From positions 124,001-188,000 of the forward strand of contig JAFEUB010001124.1 in the NCBI GenBank assembly GCA_024529925.1: a DNA stretch of 64,000 nucleotides, in the 5' to 3' direction. Below are positions 12,601 through 25,100 of this stretch, one piece after another; within the stretch, counting starts at the first letter, position 1; each line of letters opens with the position of its first letter. Source of the stretch: Ophthalmolycus amberensis. Taxonomy: Eukaryota; Chordata; Actinopteri; Perciformes; Zoarcidae. A program made the translations under genes and the position numbers. The notes beneath the pieces were generated by a model. The model searched no databases and had not been told where the DNA came from. It was given only the letters and a program-made list of their open reading frames with translations.

Positions 12601-13148
12601 CACCCAGGTATTTATATATAAGTATACGACTTCACGACCTGAAGTTAAGCTCTTTGACATTCCTTGGATCTTTCACCTCTCTTCATCCTTCCTTTTTTCT
12701 TTCCCTAGCCTGAGGCCACACAGGAGTCTTCACTCTTCAAATGCAAGAAAACAAGTTTTAGCAGATCTGAAATGATCCTAGCGAGAGGTTTGGAACAAAA
12801 TATTCCTATTCTACACCGTACAAACCCAAAAATCAAGTTCATTCTGACAACAATACAATAAGACTCGTATACTAGATTTGTTTTAAAGACGCATCAAAAT
12901 TCAGCTCAACTCCCCCATTATCTCAGGATAATAAAAGTAATTTCCCATGACTTTGGGTCCGTTATCTGTTTGATTATCATGTGGAAGTAAATTTTTGTTT
13001 TCTTCAGATAGCTAGATAGATCATTTTCCATTATTATGACATTATTTGGTAAAACGTAACAAAACATAATTAACTCATGACTTTCAGATAACAATATATA
13101 AAAAGCAACCCTAACCATGTGTACTCTTGCCTCTCTTAGATGTATGTT

Positions 13149-13571
13149 CCCAGTGAGCATTTTTCGGTTGAATAGACGTCTAAAAGACGTCTATGCCCGA
13201 CGTTGAAAAGACGTTCAGAATTGGTTCAAAAGTGAAAGTTTTTTCGCCGACTATTTGTAGACGTTGATTCAACGTTGAAGCTTAGACCAGATTTAAACGT
13301 GATTTGCAATACGATAATTTTTCGTCCTCTACATTGTGCTAATACTAATATATCATGATTTAGAGGCTTACTAAGAAACCACATCCACATTTATCAGTTG
13401 AAAGCCAGTATTGGACATCACGTTGATATCTGGTCTAAACGTGAGCGTTGAATCAACGTCTACAAATAGTCGGCTAAAAACCTTTCACTTTTCACCGTGT
13501 TTAACCGTGTATTCAACCTCACCGTGTTTTAACCGTGTATTCAACGCCGAAATGCTTACAGTCCTTCTGGG
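13149..13571. mobile_element. Palindromic MITE-like element
   Basis: The ends CCCAG (13149) and CTGGG (13571) bound a large inverted repeat. The left arm holds 'ttcgccgactatttgtagac', 'gttgattcaacgtt' and 'agaccagattt'. The right arm holds their reverse complements in mirror order ('tctggtctaaacgtgagcgt', 'tcaacgtctacaaatagtcg'). Roughly 130-200 bases per arm can pair. No ORF is present. The target duplication is unclear, so the superfamily is open. Confidence 0.7.
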
Positions 13572-15654
13572 TATATAACACATCAACAGTTTCCACTTAC
13601 AGGACAAAAGACCAAGTGACACAGCAACAGTTCATTTGTATTTATTAAAGCACAATATAAATATCACAATGTTCTTTATATAAAAACATAATCTCCTTTT
13701 CCTTCTTTAAATGTCGTTTTCAAAGCCACACAGGAGCCTGTTTCAGGAGATCTGCCATATTTTCAAGCTGGACATCTGTAAATAAAACAAGTATTAGAAA
13801 AATAGATGACCTCAGTGAAGGGAACAGGAGTCAGTTAGCTTAGATGGCAAATCCTTCAGAAAGGTTTTCATGTATTTCTCAAGCAACCTGCTGACCGTGT
13901 TCTCAGCAGTTATATTTTAAGCATGTGTGCAGGTAGAGCAAATTGTTTCTGAAGGCCAATTATGGGAGTAAGTGGTTTTCTGGTCTTTCAATATCCCACG
14001 CTCATGACATGTACCGGTAGCTGCATATTCTTACACATGTGTATAAGTGTATGTGCATTTCTATAAATGGGATGAACTATTCATCAAATTGTGACAGCCA
14101 CTGTCAAAAATATATTGGGCTTTTAACACAAACCTGAATTATAATCGAATCATTTGTCTTAGCAAGTTGGACAAATATCTAAACTGCATTGCATTGCACA
14201 CTGAATTACGTGTCCAAACAACAACAGCACTACTGTGAAATTGTCTATCAGAACAATATTGTCAAATGTTCTAACGCATCAGAAATATCTGAGGCGTAAG
14301 CAGACTCTGATTTACCAGCAAATCAGTAATGTCTCAGTCAACGGATCTCCACCTTTCCTTTGGACTGAAATAGGCATTCACTTGCTTGAGCTGTGTCACC
14401 TTTTATTCAGCATTGCACAAATGTGAGTGATTTATTCATCTACTGGTGTAGTTTGAAATGAGTCTGTACACAAATAGGGCAGCAATCTGACACATTTCTC
14501 ACTATATGGAGCCTGACCTTCTTGCAACATAAAGATTTAGAAAGGTGTATTTTTTTATGAATACAAGGTGTTTTTTGCTTAACTATAAAAAAGATATTTG
14601 CCATAGGAACAAGTCAAAATTTAGCTTGGTAAGACTTCTTGAAACAAGACTTCATATGTACACCTTTCAACATAAAAGGAGATCTTAGAATTAGCCAGGA
14701 ACTCATTTTGAGCTATATTTCACTAGTGAGCCTGCAATGCTCGAAAGTCTACAGTATTTTTCACTTACGGTAACATATTTAAGATGCATTGTCTAACGTC
14801 AAGTCCCTATATCTCACTGAAATGTTACTTGTCAGGTGATTGCGTCTTATATTAAAGGCACCAGATAGCATCATAAAGAGTTACTGTTAGAGAAGCACTA
14901 CTGGGCACTGAGTACAGTAGTTGTAGTTATAGTAGTAGCAGTAGTATATGGTTCTAGAAAAATCTCATGAAAATATTTTGCATCTAGGAGATGTATAATA
15001 AAGTCTATTCTATTGAGTTTGAAGGCCTATTTTCCACTTATTTCTCAATATGCACTGTTGAAGAAAATCATCATATCACCTATTTTCTGAACGGTTTATA
15101 TAACTTATGTTGAACTTAACGCACTTGGGGATAAAGACGCGCCAGACAAATTGGAATATATCATTCCAATTGATTCCAAATATTTCCCGTACATGTATCA
15201 TTTGTTCTGCCAAAGTATTATCTTGACCCAGACGAGGACATGAAAGCATGACATAATGAGGAGACCAGATGTGCTGTGTGTGTGGTTCAATCGAAGGATT
15301 TGATTGGTGAAAAGTGACATAAGGGGCTGACTTTAGACTATAAGAGTAAGCTGTAAGAACTAATACTTTGTTATGAATTGCCACTGTGTGCATTAAACAG
15401 TCCCGCTGGTTGCTATTCCAAGAACTACGTATCTTCTCTTCATTTCAGCCACAACATAATGGTGGTGCTTTTGCCAGAACACAAATTGTTTTTGTGCATT
15501 CTTTGTGCAGTATGAGATACAAGAATCTCAAGTAAAAAAAGGGGGGGGGGACTCATTAACATATTTTGCATCTAGGAGATATATAATATATTCTAATCTA
15601 TTGAGTTTGAAGGCCTACTTTCCACTTATTTCTCAATATGCACAGACACACACA

Positions 15655-15735
<81 letters not shown>

Positions 15736-17185
15736 CATTGGCCTGTAGTGCTCCATAGTACAGCCTTTGGATACCAGGAAAATAGCATATGTTTGCCCCA
15801 AAGGCTAAACATGAGAAAAAGGCTCAATCTGGTGGAAAATAGTACAATACAATTTTAAAGTCAAAGCTCAACAGATATAGATATGCATGCTTTTATGCTA
15901 TAATGTCAATTACTCTAGTTCTGAGTCATGATGGTATTCAAGATTGAATGGAGACACATTTTCAAAGGCTATTAAGCTGTCTGCATCTAAGGGTGAAGCC
16001 AAATACCTGTCCGTAATATATGGTAATTGGGCATATGTCTGCTGAAACGTCTCTGAACAAACCCCGAAATATATTTCAGGTTTAAAGCCACTGCTCTAGC
16101 TGACCCTGCATCATTTTCTCTGTAATCCTCCTTACTGATTGTCACTGGCTGTTTATACCCTGGCTAGGACCGTAGCTTAAAAAACAGACAATTAAACACC
16201 ATCAGATCTAAAACTGTATGTAAAAATGTATCATACAGTATATGTCAAAACATATCTGCAAGGTAATACTGAAAATGACGACAACTATTTAATTTGGCCT
16301 TAAGTTAAAGTATTGGTGGATAACATAACACAAATTTGTGCCTAAATTAATGTCCCTGACCATTTTTACTGCCATTTCTGCATGACCTAATATAATATTG
16401 AATAGGTAAACCAGCCATTTTGAAGAGATATTTGTTTGATATATCACAACTTCATATTATGTGAGTTATTAAAAACATAAAAACATGTTGAATACCTTAT
16501 GAATAACACCAAATAAACCAACCAAATTGCAGATAACATGCTAGTGCATTTGTTTTTATTTTCTCTTGTCAGTTAAACCAGGCTATTACAGCATTCATGC
16601 ATACAGAATTAACTATACCTAATAGCGTAAATGAATGCCCTGTAATTCGTAGATATCCCACAAAATCAATTCTTATGTAATCTACATAATCATGAACAAA
16701 GAAGTATAAAGACCGCATAAACCCACGCAGGGTGGTTTGGAAGGGAAGTGGAGTGAGTCAAACAAAAACTGATCTTTGAGCCAGGAGACTGATATTCGTG
16801 CCCCCGTGAAATGTTTATTTGTCAGCTAACTTCCGGACTTAAGTAACACCCCTTCCTAAATGATTTCAACCCAATCCACGATCTTTTCCTGAACCCAACA
16901 AAACAGTTTTGTTCCTTTAAGCTCAATAGGTTGTTTACTGTGAAGTTTATTTTCAAAAGACTGTACTCATGTAACAAGACGAAAAATTGACACATGTTGC
17001 TGGACTTTCGTAAGAAAATGCACGAAAAACGCGGAGTAACTTTTTCGCAAGACATCATGAGAACCATGAGGATACGTTGGTTAAACAAACAGAATGTACT
17101 CTAGTCTTTTATATTAGATTCAATGTTATAAGTAGGCTATACTACAATTATGGGAACAATTTAAACACTTGGCTTCCTCATGTGG
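13572..17185. other. Intergenic AT-rich DNA with a direct duplication and a CA repeat
   Basis: No gene is recognised. An 83-base segment at 14973-15055 recurs at 15561-15643 with a few differences. A G run lies at 15541-15550. Open frames across 15505-15858 and its antisense are created by the CA repeat and are not genes. Confidence 0.5.
15657..15731. repeat. (CA)n microsatellite
   Basis: About 75 bases of nearly perfect CA dinucleotide repeat. Confidence 0.95.
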
Positions 17186-17892
17186 ATTAAAGGACTGCGG
17201 TCAAGTCAGCAGACACTCAGATCTCCGTGGTCAACTCAGCAGACACTTAAATTGTAGTGAGTGCACCTATACGCTGAAACTTACGGTAAACGCATTCAAA
17301 CAGCACAGATCGGGAGCGAGCGAAGGACTTTGCAAAGTTAGCGGAAAGATTAACGTGAGACAACTTCCTGTTTTCTACAGACGAACATCCGGTTTTCAGA
17401 ATGAGATACCAAGAAAGTATACATATAGCATAATGAAATGAGATTAAATGAATTATATTCACATTAAGTATAAAACATGCTACCTACATCTCCTGAGTTA
17501 AAGGGAAAATACACCTAAATTGTGCGTAAAGTGTCTTTATTCTTTGATTTGAGGGTTGCTGGAAGTTAATAATACCTGATTGACAGTCAATTAAGATATT
17601 TTACAAAGCAAAAACTGAATTCTCTTTTTCGAGATTTATTCATTTCAAATGTATGACTTTTACTATGAAATATCTCCTAATTAGGACAGTAAAAATGTCT
17701 AATTTTCAGTATGGGCGGAGTCAACGATGTCCTCAACACATACATATCAGTCATTGTCTGGGCTTATTGAGAAAATAGTTTTTATAGCACCTTCAATATT
17801 GTGATATTACCCATTTTTGTCCTGAACATATATGCATTAGTGGAATTATTGAGAAAAACATTTTTATAGCACCTTAAGAAGATTGAAGATAC

Positions 17893-18512
17893 TGTAGCAC
17901 CCAGTTACCACAGAGACCCGGTTCACAACACCGTAAAGGCACATACACACAGGAAGCAGTGTTATAAAAATATAAATGCTTTATTGGTACAAAACTATGT
18001 GGAGTAACCAGTGACAGCTGGTTTAGCAGGCAGGAGGAGTTCACAGACCATGCGATAAGATAGGCATCACAAACAATTTAAAGCCAAATAAACAAGACAA
18101 AAGACCAAGGCAGCGTCCCACTAACTGTTCAGCAACCCAGCCACCCCCACTTGGATTCCCCCCCAGCTACCATTGGGTGCACTGCTCAGGAAGCTCTGAA
18201 ACAGCCATCCCCCAAACACACGCTGTCCCCTCCGTAACTGACGCCTCTCAGACACTGCGCTACTGACGCAACGTATGCGGCCTCACGATACGTCTCCGCT
18301 TGTTGTGGGAGAGAAAGCAGGTGGACTCGCCCCCCCCGCTTGTGGCGGCGGAGACAGAGAGCAGATTCAGCACAGCCGCTCGTGACGGCGGAGAGAAAGA
18401 CACAGGACGCGAGTTGCCAGCAGGTGCCTCTTTCCACCTAATCAGGACCGTGCACCTCATTACCGGTCCGGCGGACCCAATAGTTACACCCCGTCAGTTC
18501 CACTTGGTTACA
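17893..18512 (-). repeat. Gypsy 3' LTR (left copy)
   Basis: A 620-base LTR with TG...CA borders in the plus-strand reading. Compared with the split right copy it has extra stretches of 15 bases (near 18203) and 9 bases (near 18266). Otherwise the two copies look almost identical, which suggests fairly recent integration. Confidence 0.88.
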
Positions 18513-18528
18513 TCCACCCCCCCCTTAA

Positions 18529-21500
18529 TCACTCAGTGTCCCACTGATGGCATATGTCCCCTCCAGATCCCACATCACCCTTCCCCAATCCTTCAGCTAA
18601 CCCTGAAAGAACCTGTTTCAGCACCGCCTCGCAAGTCTGCTGCAACTGCGTCACCCCCACCGGAGCTACTCCCTTCTCCCTTAGATGGCTTACCGCAGAC
18701 CTCGGCAGCCGGTGCGGGTTAGAATGAACCCCCGCAGTAGCACGCTTGGACCTCCGAAGTGGAGGTGATGGCGAAGGCACAGGTAATGGCAGTGTCCGTG
18801 GTGAATGCAGGACATGTGTACTCTCGCCTGCACTCAGTTCCTCCTCGCCCACAGAGGGGGTAGCCCCCGTTGGACGGGGGGGAGACAGCCCTTCTAAGCC
18901 AACCTCCCGCTCCCTTTCCTTTTTTGCCCTCCCAATGCTCCCCTGCGCCCCAGGCCCATCGGCCCAGACCATCGCAAGCAGAGAGTCGTCCGAATCGGAC
19001 TCCACATCAGGAAGTGAGGACCCAGCCACTCCCCGGTCCCCCAGTTCCTGCTCTGCCATCTGTACGCCTGGCCCACAAACACGCAACTCATGTCGATGCA
19101 GATTGCGTTGGGGTTTCGAGAAATCAATCGGGACCACAGAATACACAGGCAGGTCACCACCCAGCTGAGCTATGACTCGGTGAGGGGTGGGAAGCCACAC
19201 ATCCTGAATCTTATGCCTACCCGAAAACTGACGATTCCTAACATACACCAATTGCCCTGGCTGTAAAGGATGGTCACCTACAGGCGTGCCTGCATACCTT
19301 TTACGAGCTTCCGCTGCCTGCTCCATGTTCTTTCTAGCCCGAGCGTAGGCACAGCCCAACCTCCTCTGATGTTCCTCAACCCACTCGTGCATATTACCGT
19401 CAAAATCCTCCCTATCCTGTCCCAGCCAGACATCCAGCGGAACCACTGGAGCCCTCCCGAACATGAGAAAATACGGCGAATAGCCAGTACTTTGATGTTC
19501 AGTGGTGTTATAAGCATACAGCAGCTCCGGAAGGTACTCAACCCACCTCCTTTTCTGCTCCGGGCGCAGGGTACGCAACAGATCATGCAGCGTCCTATTA
19601 AAACGCTCACACTGTCCGTTCCCCTGGGCATGATAGGGGGTTGTGCGACTTTTTTTCATTCCATACAACCCACAGAGACACTGGACAACCCCAGCCTCAA
19701 AGCATTTCCCCTGGTCAGAGTGCAACCTTGAAGGGACCCCATAGGGCTGAATCCAATATTTCACCAGTGTCTTTGCGACCGTTATGGCACGCTGGTCTTT
19801 GGTTGGTACCGCAACCGTAAACTTAGAGAACACATCGGTAAAAACTAAGACATTCTCTCGTCCATCGGACGACGGTTCCAGCACGGTGAAGTCCATTGCC
19901 ATTACTTCCAGCGGCCTAAAAGCCAACAAACTCCCCAACGCTGCAACCACCCTTGGCTGTGGTGCTTTAGCAACAATACAACGTTCACAAGTCTTACAAA
20001 AAGCCTCAATGTCTGCAAACATTCCCGGCCAATAGCACCGACTTCGAACCAACTTGAATGTTCTTTCCATCCTTGGTGCCCATGGTCAGTGTGCATGCGA
20101 GCAAGCACCTCTCGGTGCAATACTGCTGGCAACAAAAGCTGCTTAATCTCTCCCTCCTTCTGATCACACAGCGTCCGGTACAGCACACCCCCAAGCTCCA
20201 CAATCCTTCCCCATTGTCTCAGAAGTCCAATTGTTTTGTCACATTCCTGCAACCTCTCGTCCCTACCAGGTTTCACACCCCTCACCCAGTATGTTCGAAA
20301 AGATGATATTACGGAATCTACCTGCTGCAGACTAGCCAAGGCCGACATGTCAAATGAGGGAAAGCTAGACATAGAAGCTTGCTGGGGGCTGGCACTGGTT
20401 TCCTGACACATAGCCGTTCGATGGGGTTTGGACAGAACACTACGTGTGTCCTGAAAACTTTGTGCCACTCCTCCCCCCTCTGTCCCCTTCTGCTCTACAT
20501 ACTGCCTAGAGAGAGCATCCGCCCCCGCATTCTGGCTACCTGGCCGATACACCAACTGAAAGTCAAACTGAGCAAGTTCAGACACCCATCTCTGTTCTAC
20601 AGCTCCGAGCTTTGCGGTGTTCAAATGGCTTAGCGGATTGTTATCAGTAAACACTGTAAACTTGGTCCCAATCAGATAATCCTTAAATTTATCCGTAACA
20701 GCCCACTTCAACCCCAACAGCTCCAGTTTCATGGCGCTATAGTTCTCCATATTCCGCTCCGACGACCGGAGGCCCCGACTTGCGTATGCAACCGGCCGTC
20801 GCTGTCCCTCCCCCTCTTGCGACAAAACAGCCCCCAACCCTTGATGGCTAGCGTCAATCTCCAGGAAGAATGGCTTGCTAAAATCTGCATACCCCAACAC
20901 GGGAGCGGAAATTAACTTTTGTTTTAATGTTTCAAAAGCATCTTCACAGGTTGCATCCCACAACTGGCCAAACACGGGGCGCGAAGAGGCTTTCCTCCCC
21001 CCTTTAGCTGACAGCAGTGTGGACAGAGCGTGGAGGGGGACTGCCAATTTAGCAAAGTTTCTCACAAACCTCCTGTAGAAACGAGCGAAACCCAGGAATG
21101 ATTTCAACTCCGCCACACTCTGCGGTCGACGCCACTCTGCAACCGCCCGAATCTTCTCCGGATCAGTAGCCACTCCAGTAGCTGAAATGACATGTCCCAG
21201 GTAAACAACTTTGGACTGAAAGAATGAGCACTTACTCAACTTGACCTTGAGATTAAACTGCCCCAGCCGGGACAACACCAAATCTAGGCGCTCAAGGTGC
21301 TGCTCAATGGTAGACGAAAACACCACAATGTCATCCAGATACAGGAGGAGTGACTGGAACCTCTAATCCCCCAAAATTCGTTCCATCAACCGCTGAAAGG
21401 TACCTGCCGCATTACAGAGCCCAAACGGCATCCGTGTAAATTCATACAAGCCAAAAGGAGTGCAGAATGCAGTCTTACTGCAATCTTTCTCAGCCACTCC

Positions 21501-22960
21501 CACTTGATGGTAACCACTAGGGTTGGGTATCGTTTGGGTTTTTTCCGATACCGGTGCTAAAACGATACTTTTAAAACGATACCGGTGCCTAAACGGTGCC
21601 TGAACCGATACTTTTTTCTTCAAATTGAACAATATATTAACTGTTTAAAGTATACTATAAATATAAATAAATACAAAACACTTGGCTTCAAACTACAGCT
21701 TCAAACTTTTAAACTATGAACAATATATTAACTGTTAACAGTTTACAGTATACTTAAATAAATATAAATAAATACAAAACACACACACACTCTGCACACA
21801 CACTACAGCTTCAAACTTCAGCAATTATTTTGCAGCAATATGAGCATATTTTCCTTCTCTGGCAAAATACGACACGTCTCATGACTTCTTTTATTTTACC
21901 AGTTGGTGGCGGTAATGCGCCAATTCGTCGTTTGCCAACCGCCACTACTCCTCCAAGGAGGAGAAGAGTCCTGCTGCCAGGACGGAGTCATCAGAGTAGT
22001 GTAAAAAAAGTATTTCAATCGGCTCAAGCACCGAAAGGAGGCACCGAAATCTGCGTTACGTTTCGGTCCGGTAGATACCGGACGTATAGGAACCGGTTCC
22101 ATATTGGCACCGAGTTTCGGTACCCAACCCTAGTAACCACTCGCCAGGTCCAGGGTGGTAAACCACCTTGCCCCGCTCAAAGCATCCAAGGACTCTTCGA
22201 TACGTGGAAGAGGAAACGCATCTCGCCGTGTTCTCGCATTAAGCTGCCTGTAATCCACGCAGAGCCTTAGCGACCCATCCTTCTTCCTCACTATCACCAA
22301 GGGGGAGGAGTAGGGACTACTGCTTTCCCTGATAATGCCCTGCTGCAATAGCTGTGCTATATGCGTTTTGACTTCCTCATACTGACTTGGGCGTATACGC
22401 CGGTAGCGCTGCCTAACCGGGGCTTCATCCAGGACTGGAATCTCATGCTCTATCACGTTTGTAAATCCCAAATCCATGTCTGACTTTGCGAAGACCCCAG
22501 AATGTTTACTCAGGAGCTGCCTCACTTTCCGTATCTGTTCAACAGTCAGCCCTGGAAATTCCTGTGCGGCTACCTCCGGGGGCAGCTGCTGCCGCTCCGC
22601 TACCCCACCAGTCTGTTCGCACAAAAAGACTCTCTCTTCCTGCGGCCCTACTCGTTCAAATGCTACAGGGGCAGTACCACCTGACACCACTTCCACTGAA
22701 TGTATTGAGCAAAGGCAGGTCTGAGATGCAATGTTCGCATCCACATGTCCTACATTCACGACCGGCACCGCAACCTGTCCATTCGCCACTGGAACCACTG
22801 CATTGGAAACGAGTAACTCCCCCGGGAGGCTCCCCTCCCCCGCCCCCAATGACTCCACACACACAAATGAGCCTAACAAAGTCTGCCCAGGTGGAACTGA
22901 CACGGGTACAAAACACATGGATCCAGCCGGAACACAGAAAGGTACGGTGGAATAGCCAAA
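18529..22960 (-). pseudogene. Gypsy pol: reverse transcriptase, RNase H, integrase (broken)
   Basis: Read on the minus strand, the RT starts near 22600-22500 (VRQRYRRI, then SSPYSSPLVIVRKKDGS and LCVDYRQLN). It breaks at the MITE after TTLDLASGY and resumes after 21517. The RT active-site block LYLDDIVVFS follows an in-frame TAG at 21363-21365. RNase H (FLEIDASHQGLGAVLSQ; FTDNNPLSHL; ADALSRQ) lies at about 20900-20500. Integrase follows, with its zinc-binding HHCC region crossing a frameshift near 20060-20075. The catalytic core then gives MDFTVL, SDQG and the GNGQCERFNRTL block, and the frame runs to 18529. A Glu/Ser/Pro-rich tail follows the core. These are textbook Ty3/Gypsy features. The breaks are described as seen and not repaired. 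Confidence 0.88.
21518..22132. mobile_element. hAT-type MITE inside Gypsy RT
   Basis: The ends are TAGGGTTGGGTA and TACCCAACCCTA, perfect 12-base inverted repeats. The flanks are a perfect 8-base duplication, gtaaccac (21510-21517 and 22133-22140). Subterminal runs of 'cgataccggtgc' and 'ggtaccg' words also mirror each other. No ORF is present. It splits the reverse transcriptase reading frame between its two halves. Confidence 0.88.
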
Positions 22961-22981
22961 GCCTATAGGTGAAACAGCCTG

Positions 22982-24656
22982 CTACTGCTGGCAAACCGAG
23001 AATGCCAAACCCCACACTTCATCCGAATCAGACGCCGAATCCTGCTCAACATCTGATGCCAACTGCTCCATTTCATAAAACCGCTTGATTACGTTCATGC
23101 CCAATATGCAAGGAACAGCTATTTTCCGATGGAACGTCGCGGTGTCCGTAGGGTCCCGAACAACCAGAATGCCCCTCCCACTTGCAACCTTGCCCAAGGC
23201 ACAGACATCCCTCTCGAAATACCCCAGGTAAGGAATGCCCAACCCATTTGCCGACGACAGGGAAAGCCACTCACAGGTTTTAAGAGTTGGCCTAAAATGC
23301 TGCTCAAAAAATGTCTCTGTAATAGTTGAAACGTTAGACCCAGTGTCTAGGAGGCATTTCACCTTCACATCACCCAACAAAATTTCCACAGTTGGACATT
23401 TGCCGACCAAACATTCATATTCCTGCTTTGGAACTTCAAAGTGTGAGCCCGACTGAACGTCACCTGTAGCTGGACTCATTACCACAGGGGGGGAGTTTCC
23501 CTGCTGCTCAGCTACCTGGGCAAACCTGTCACGGGAGACCTCATGGCGCAACACCGGAGCTGCCCCTCTGTTTGGTGCCCATACCCGACACTGTCGCGCC
23601 ATGTGACCCGCAACCCGACATTTAAAACAAATAGGCTGACCATCAGCGTCAAACCTCGGCTGATCCCCACGTACCCCCTGCCGGCTAATCCCTAGACCGG
23701 ACAAATCAGACACTTTCTGTGCTAAATCAAAAATCTGAGCCTGCTGTTTCTTAAGCGTGCTCTCAACCTGGACCTGCTGCTGCTTTAAAGTTTGCAGAAT
23801 TTCCACCAGCAGTGGGTCAGGTTCGGGGAGGGCAGCCGCAACAATTGTATTGGACTCAACAGCTCCCATCTCACATGAGTTTGTCACCCGCCGACTCTGA
23901 CCACCCGCTGGCTCTCCATCTTCCCACCTCAACGCCTCCTCACCTAACCCAAAGAAAGTGATTTTATTATTCTGCCGAATCACCTTCTTTAGCTCTCTAC
24001 GGAGCGCTAAATCCCAAACGTTCTCTGCAAATTGGTCACGTAAAGCAAAGTCACTACACCAGGCCTGCTTGATGTCACAATGATTAATATCATCAATAAT
24101 AGCCATCAGCCCGTGCGAATACTCCCTGACGGATTCCCTTTCTCGCTGCCTCCGGTCGAAAAATAGTTTTCGCAATCTGGTCAGGGAATCAGGCTGCCCA
24201 TATACTTCCTTCAGGATCTCCAGAATGCGCCTAGGGTCTCTCCTCTCGCTCTGAGACCGATAACGTACCTCCTGTCTGGTTTCCCCACCCAAATGGTCAT
24301 AAATGTACATAGCCTTCTCAGTATCCTCAAAATGACGATAACCCAAAACTGCATTTATCTCATCCAACCACTTGTAAAACTCAGCACAGGACCCTTCATT
24401 GAAAACCGGACACTTTTTTTCCTTTGGTACATACATGACACGCTCTATCCCCCAGTACCCCTGATGTTTCCTCCGGTTGTGGGGAAGACGGGGCGCTGGA
24501 TGTAACGGGAGACCCATGTTGTTGCAACTGTACATTCAAGGAGTCATTAATGTCTTTTAAGGCCGCCATAGCTGCCTTGTCTGCCACCACCCTCTCTTTC
24601 AGGGCCTGTAGCTGCTCTTGAAGTTCTTCCATCTTCACCGTTTGCACCGTCCTCAC
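22982..24656 (-). pseudogene. Gypsy gag and protease (broken)
   Basis: The N-terminal part from 24656 reads as a short coiled coil (MEELQEQLQALKERV). It changes frame at about 24430-24480 to the long frame that runs to 22982. That frame holds a gag matrix/capsid-like helical region, a zinc knuckle CFKCRVAGHMARQC (CX2CX4HX4C) and an aspartic protease with LLDTGSNVSTI. It ends at an in-frame TAG (22982-22984), and the RT frame continues in the same phase after it. Whether that amber codon is a read-through signal or a mutation in a glutamine run (CAG CAG TAG CAG) cannot be told from one copy. Confidence 0.82.
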
Positions 24657-24809
24657 CAGCTGACGACCCCGGCTCTTGTAGCTGTGTAGACTTCGTGAGA
24701 CCCACTGCCTTGGTCTAAAATCGTTTGCCTTCGCACCAGTCCTGCTCCTCCAGCACTAGGCCCAACCAAACTGTCACTGCCTAATTGTTCCCTGCTGACA
24801 GCGCCAAAC

Positions 24810-25100
24810 TGTAGCACCCAGTTACCACAGAGACCCGGTTCACAACACCGTAAAGGCACATACACACAGGAAGCAGTGTTATAAAAATATAAATGCTTTA
24901 TTGGTACAAAACTATGTGGAGTAACCAGTGACAGCTGGTTTAGCAGGCAGGAGGAGTTCACAGACCATGCGATAAGATAGGCATCACAAACAATTTAAAG
25001 CCAAATAAACAAGACAAAAGACCAAGGCAGCGTCCCACTAACTGTTCAGCAACCCAGCCACCCCCACTTGGATTCCCCCCCAGCTACCATTGGGTGCACT
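24810..25100 (-). repeat. Gypsy 5' LTR, left piece
   Basis: It is identical or nearly so to 17893-18182, then breaks exactly at GGTGCACT, where the hAT element starts. The remainder of the LTR resumes at 35149 after the duplicated ggtgcact. Confidence 0.88.

Noticed and set aside
15505..15858. Open frames on both strands over the CA repeat (poly His/Thr and poly Cys/Val)
   Set aside because: They are products of the dinucleotide repeat, with no start context or conserved part.
17169..17462. Short frames on both strands in the left arm of the fold-back element
   Set aside because: They recur as mirror images in the right arm (35611-35865) and show no protein motif.
18300..19731. Several plus-strand frames of 80-150 codons
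   Set aside because: Antisense shadows of the Gypsy LTR and integrase.
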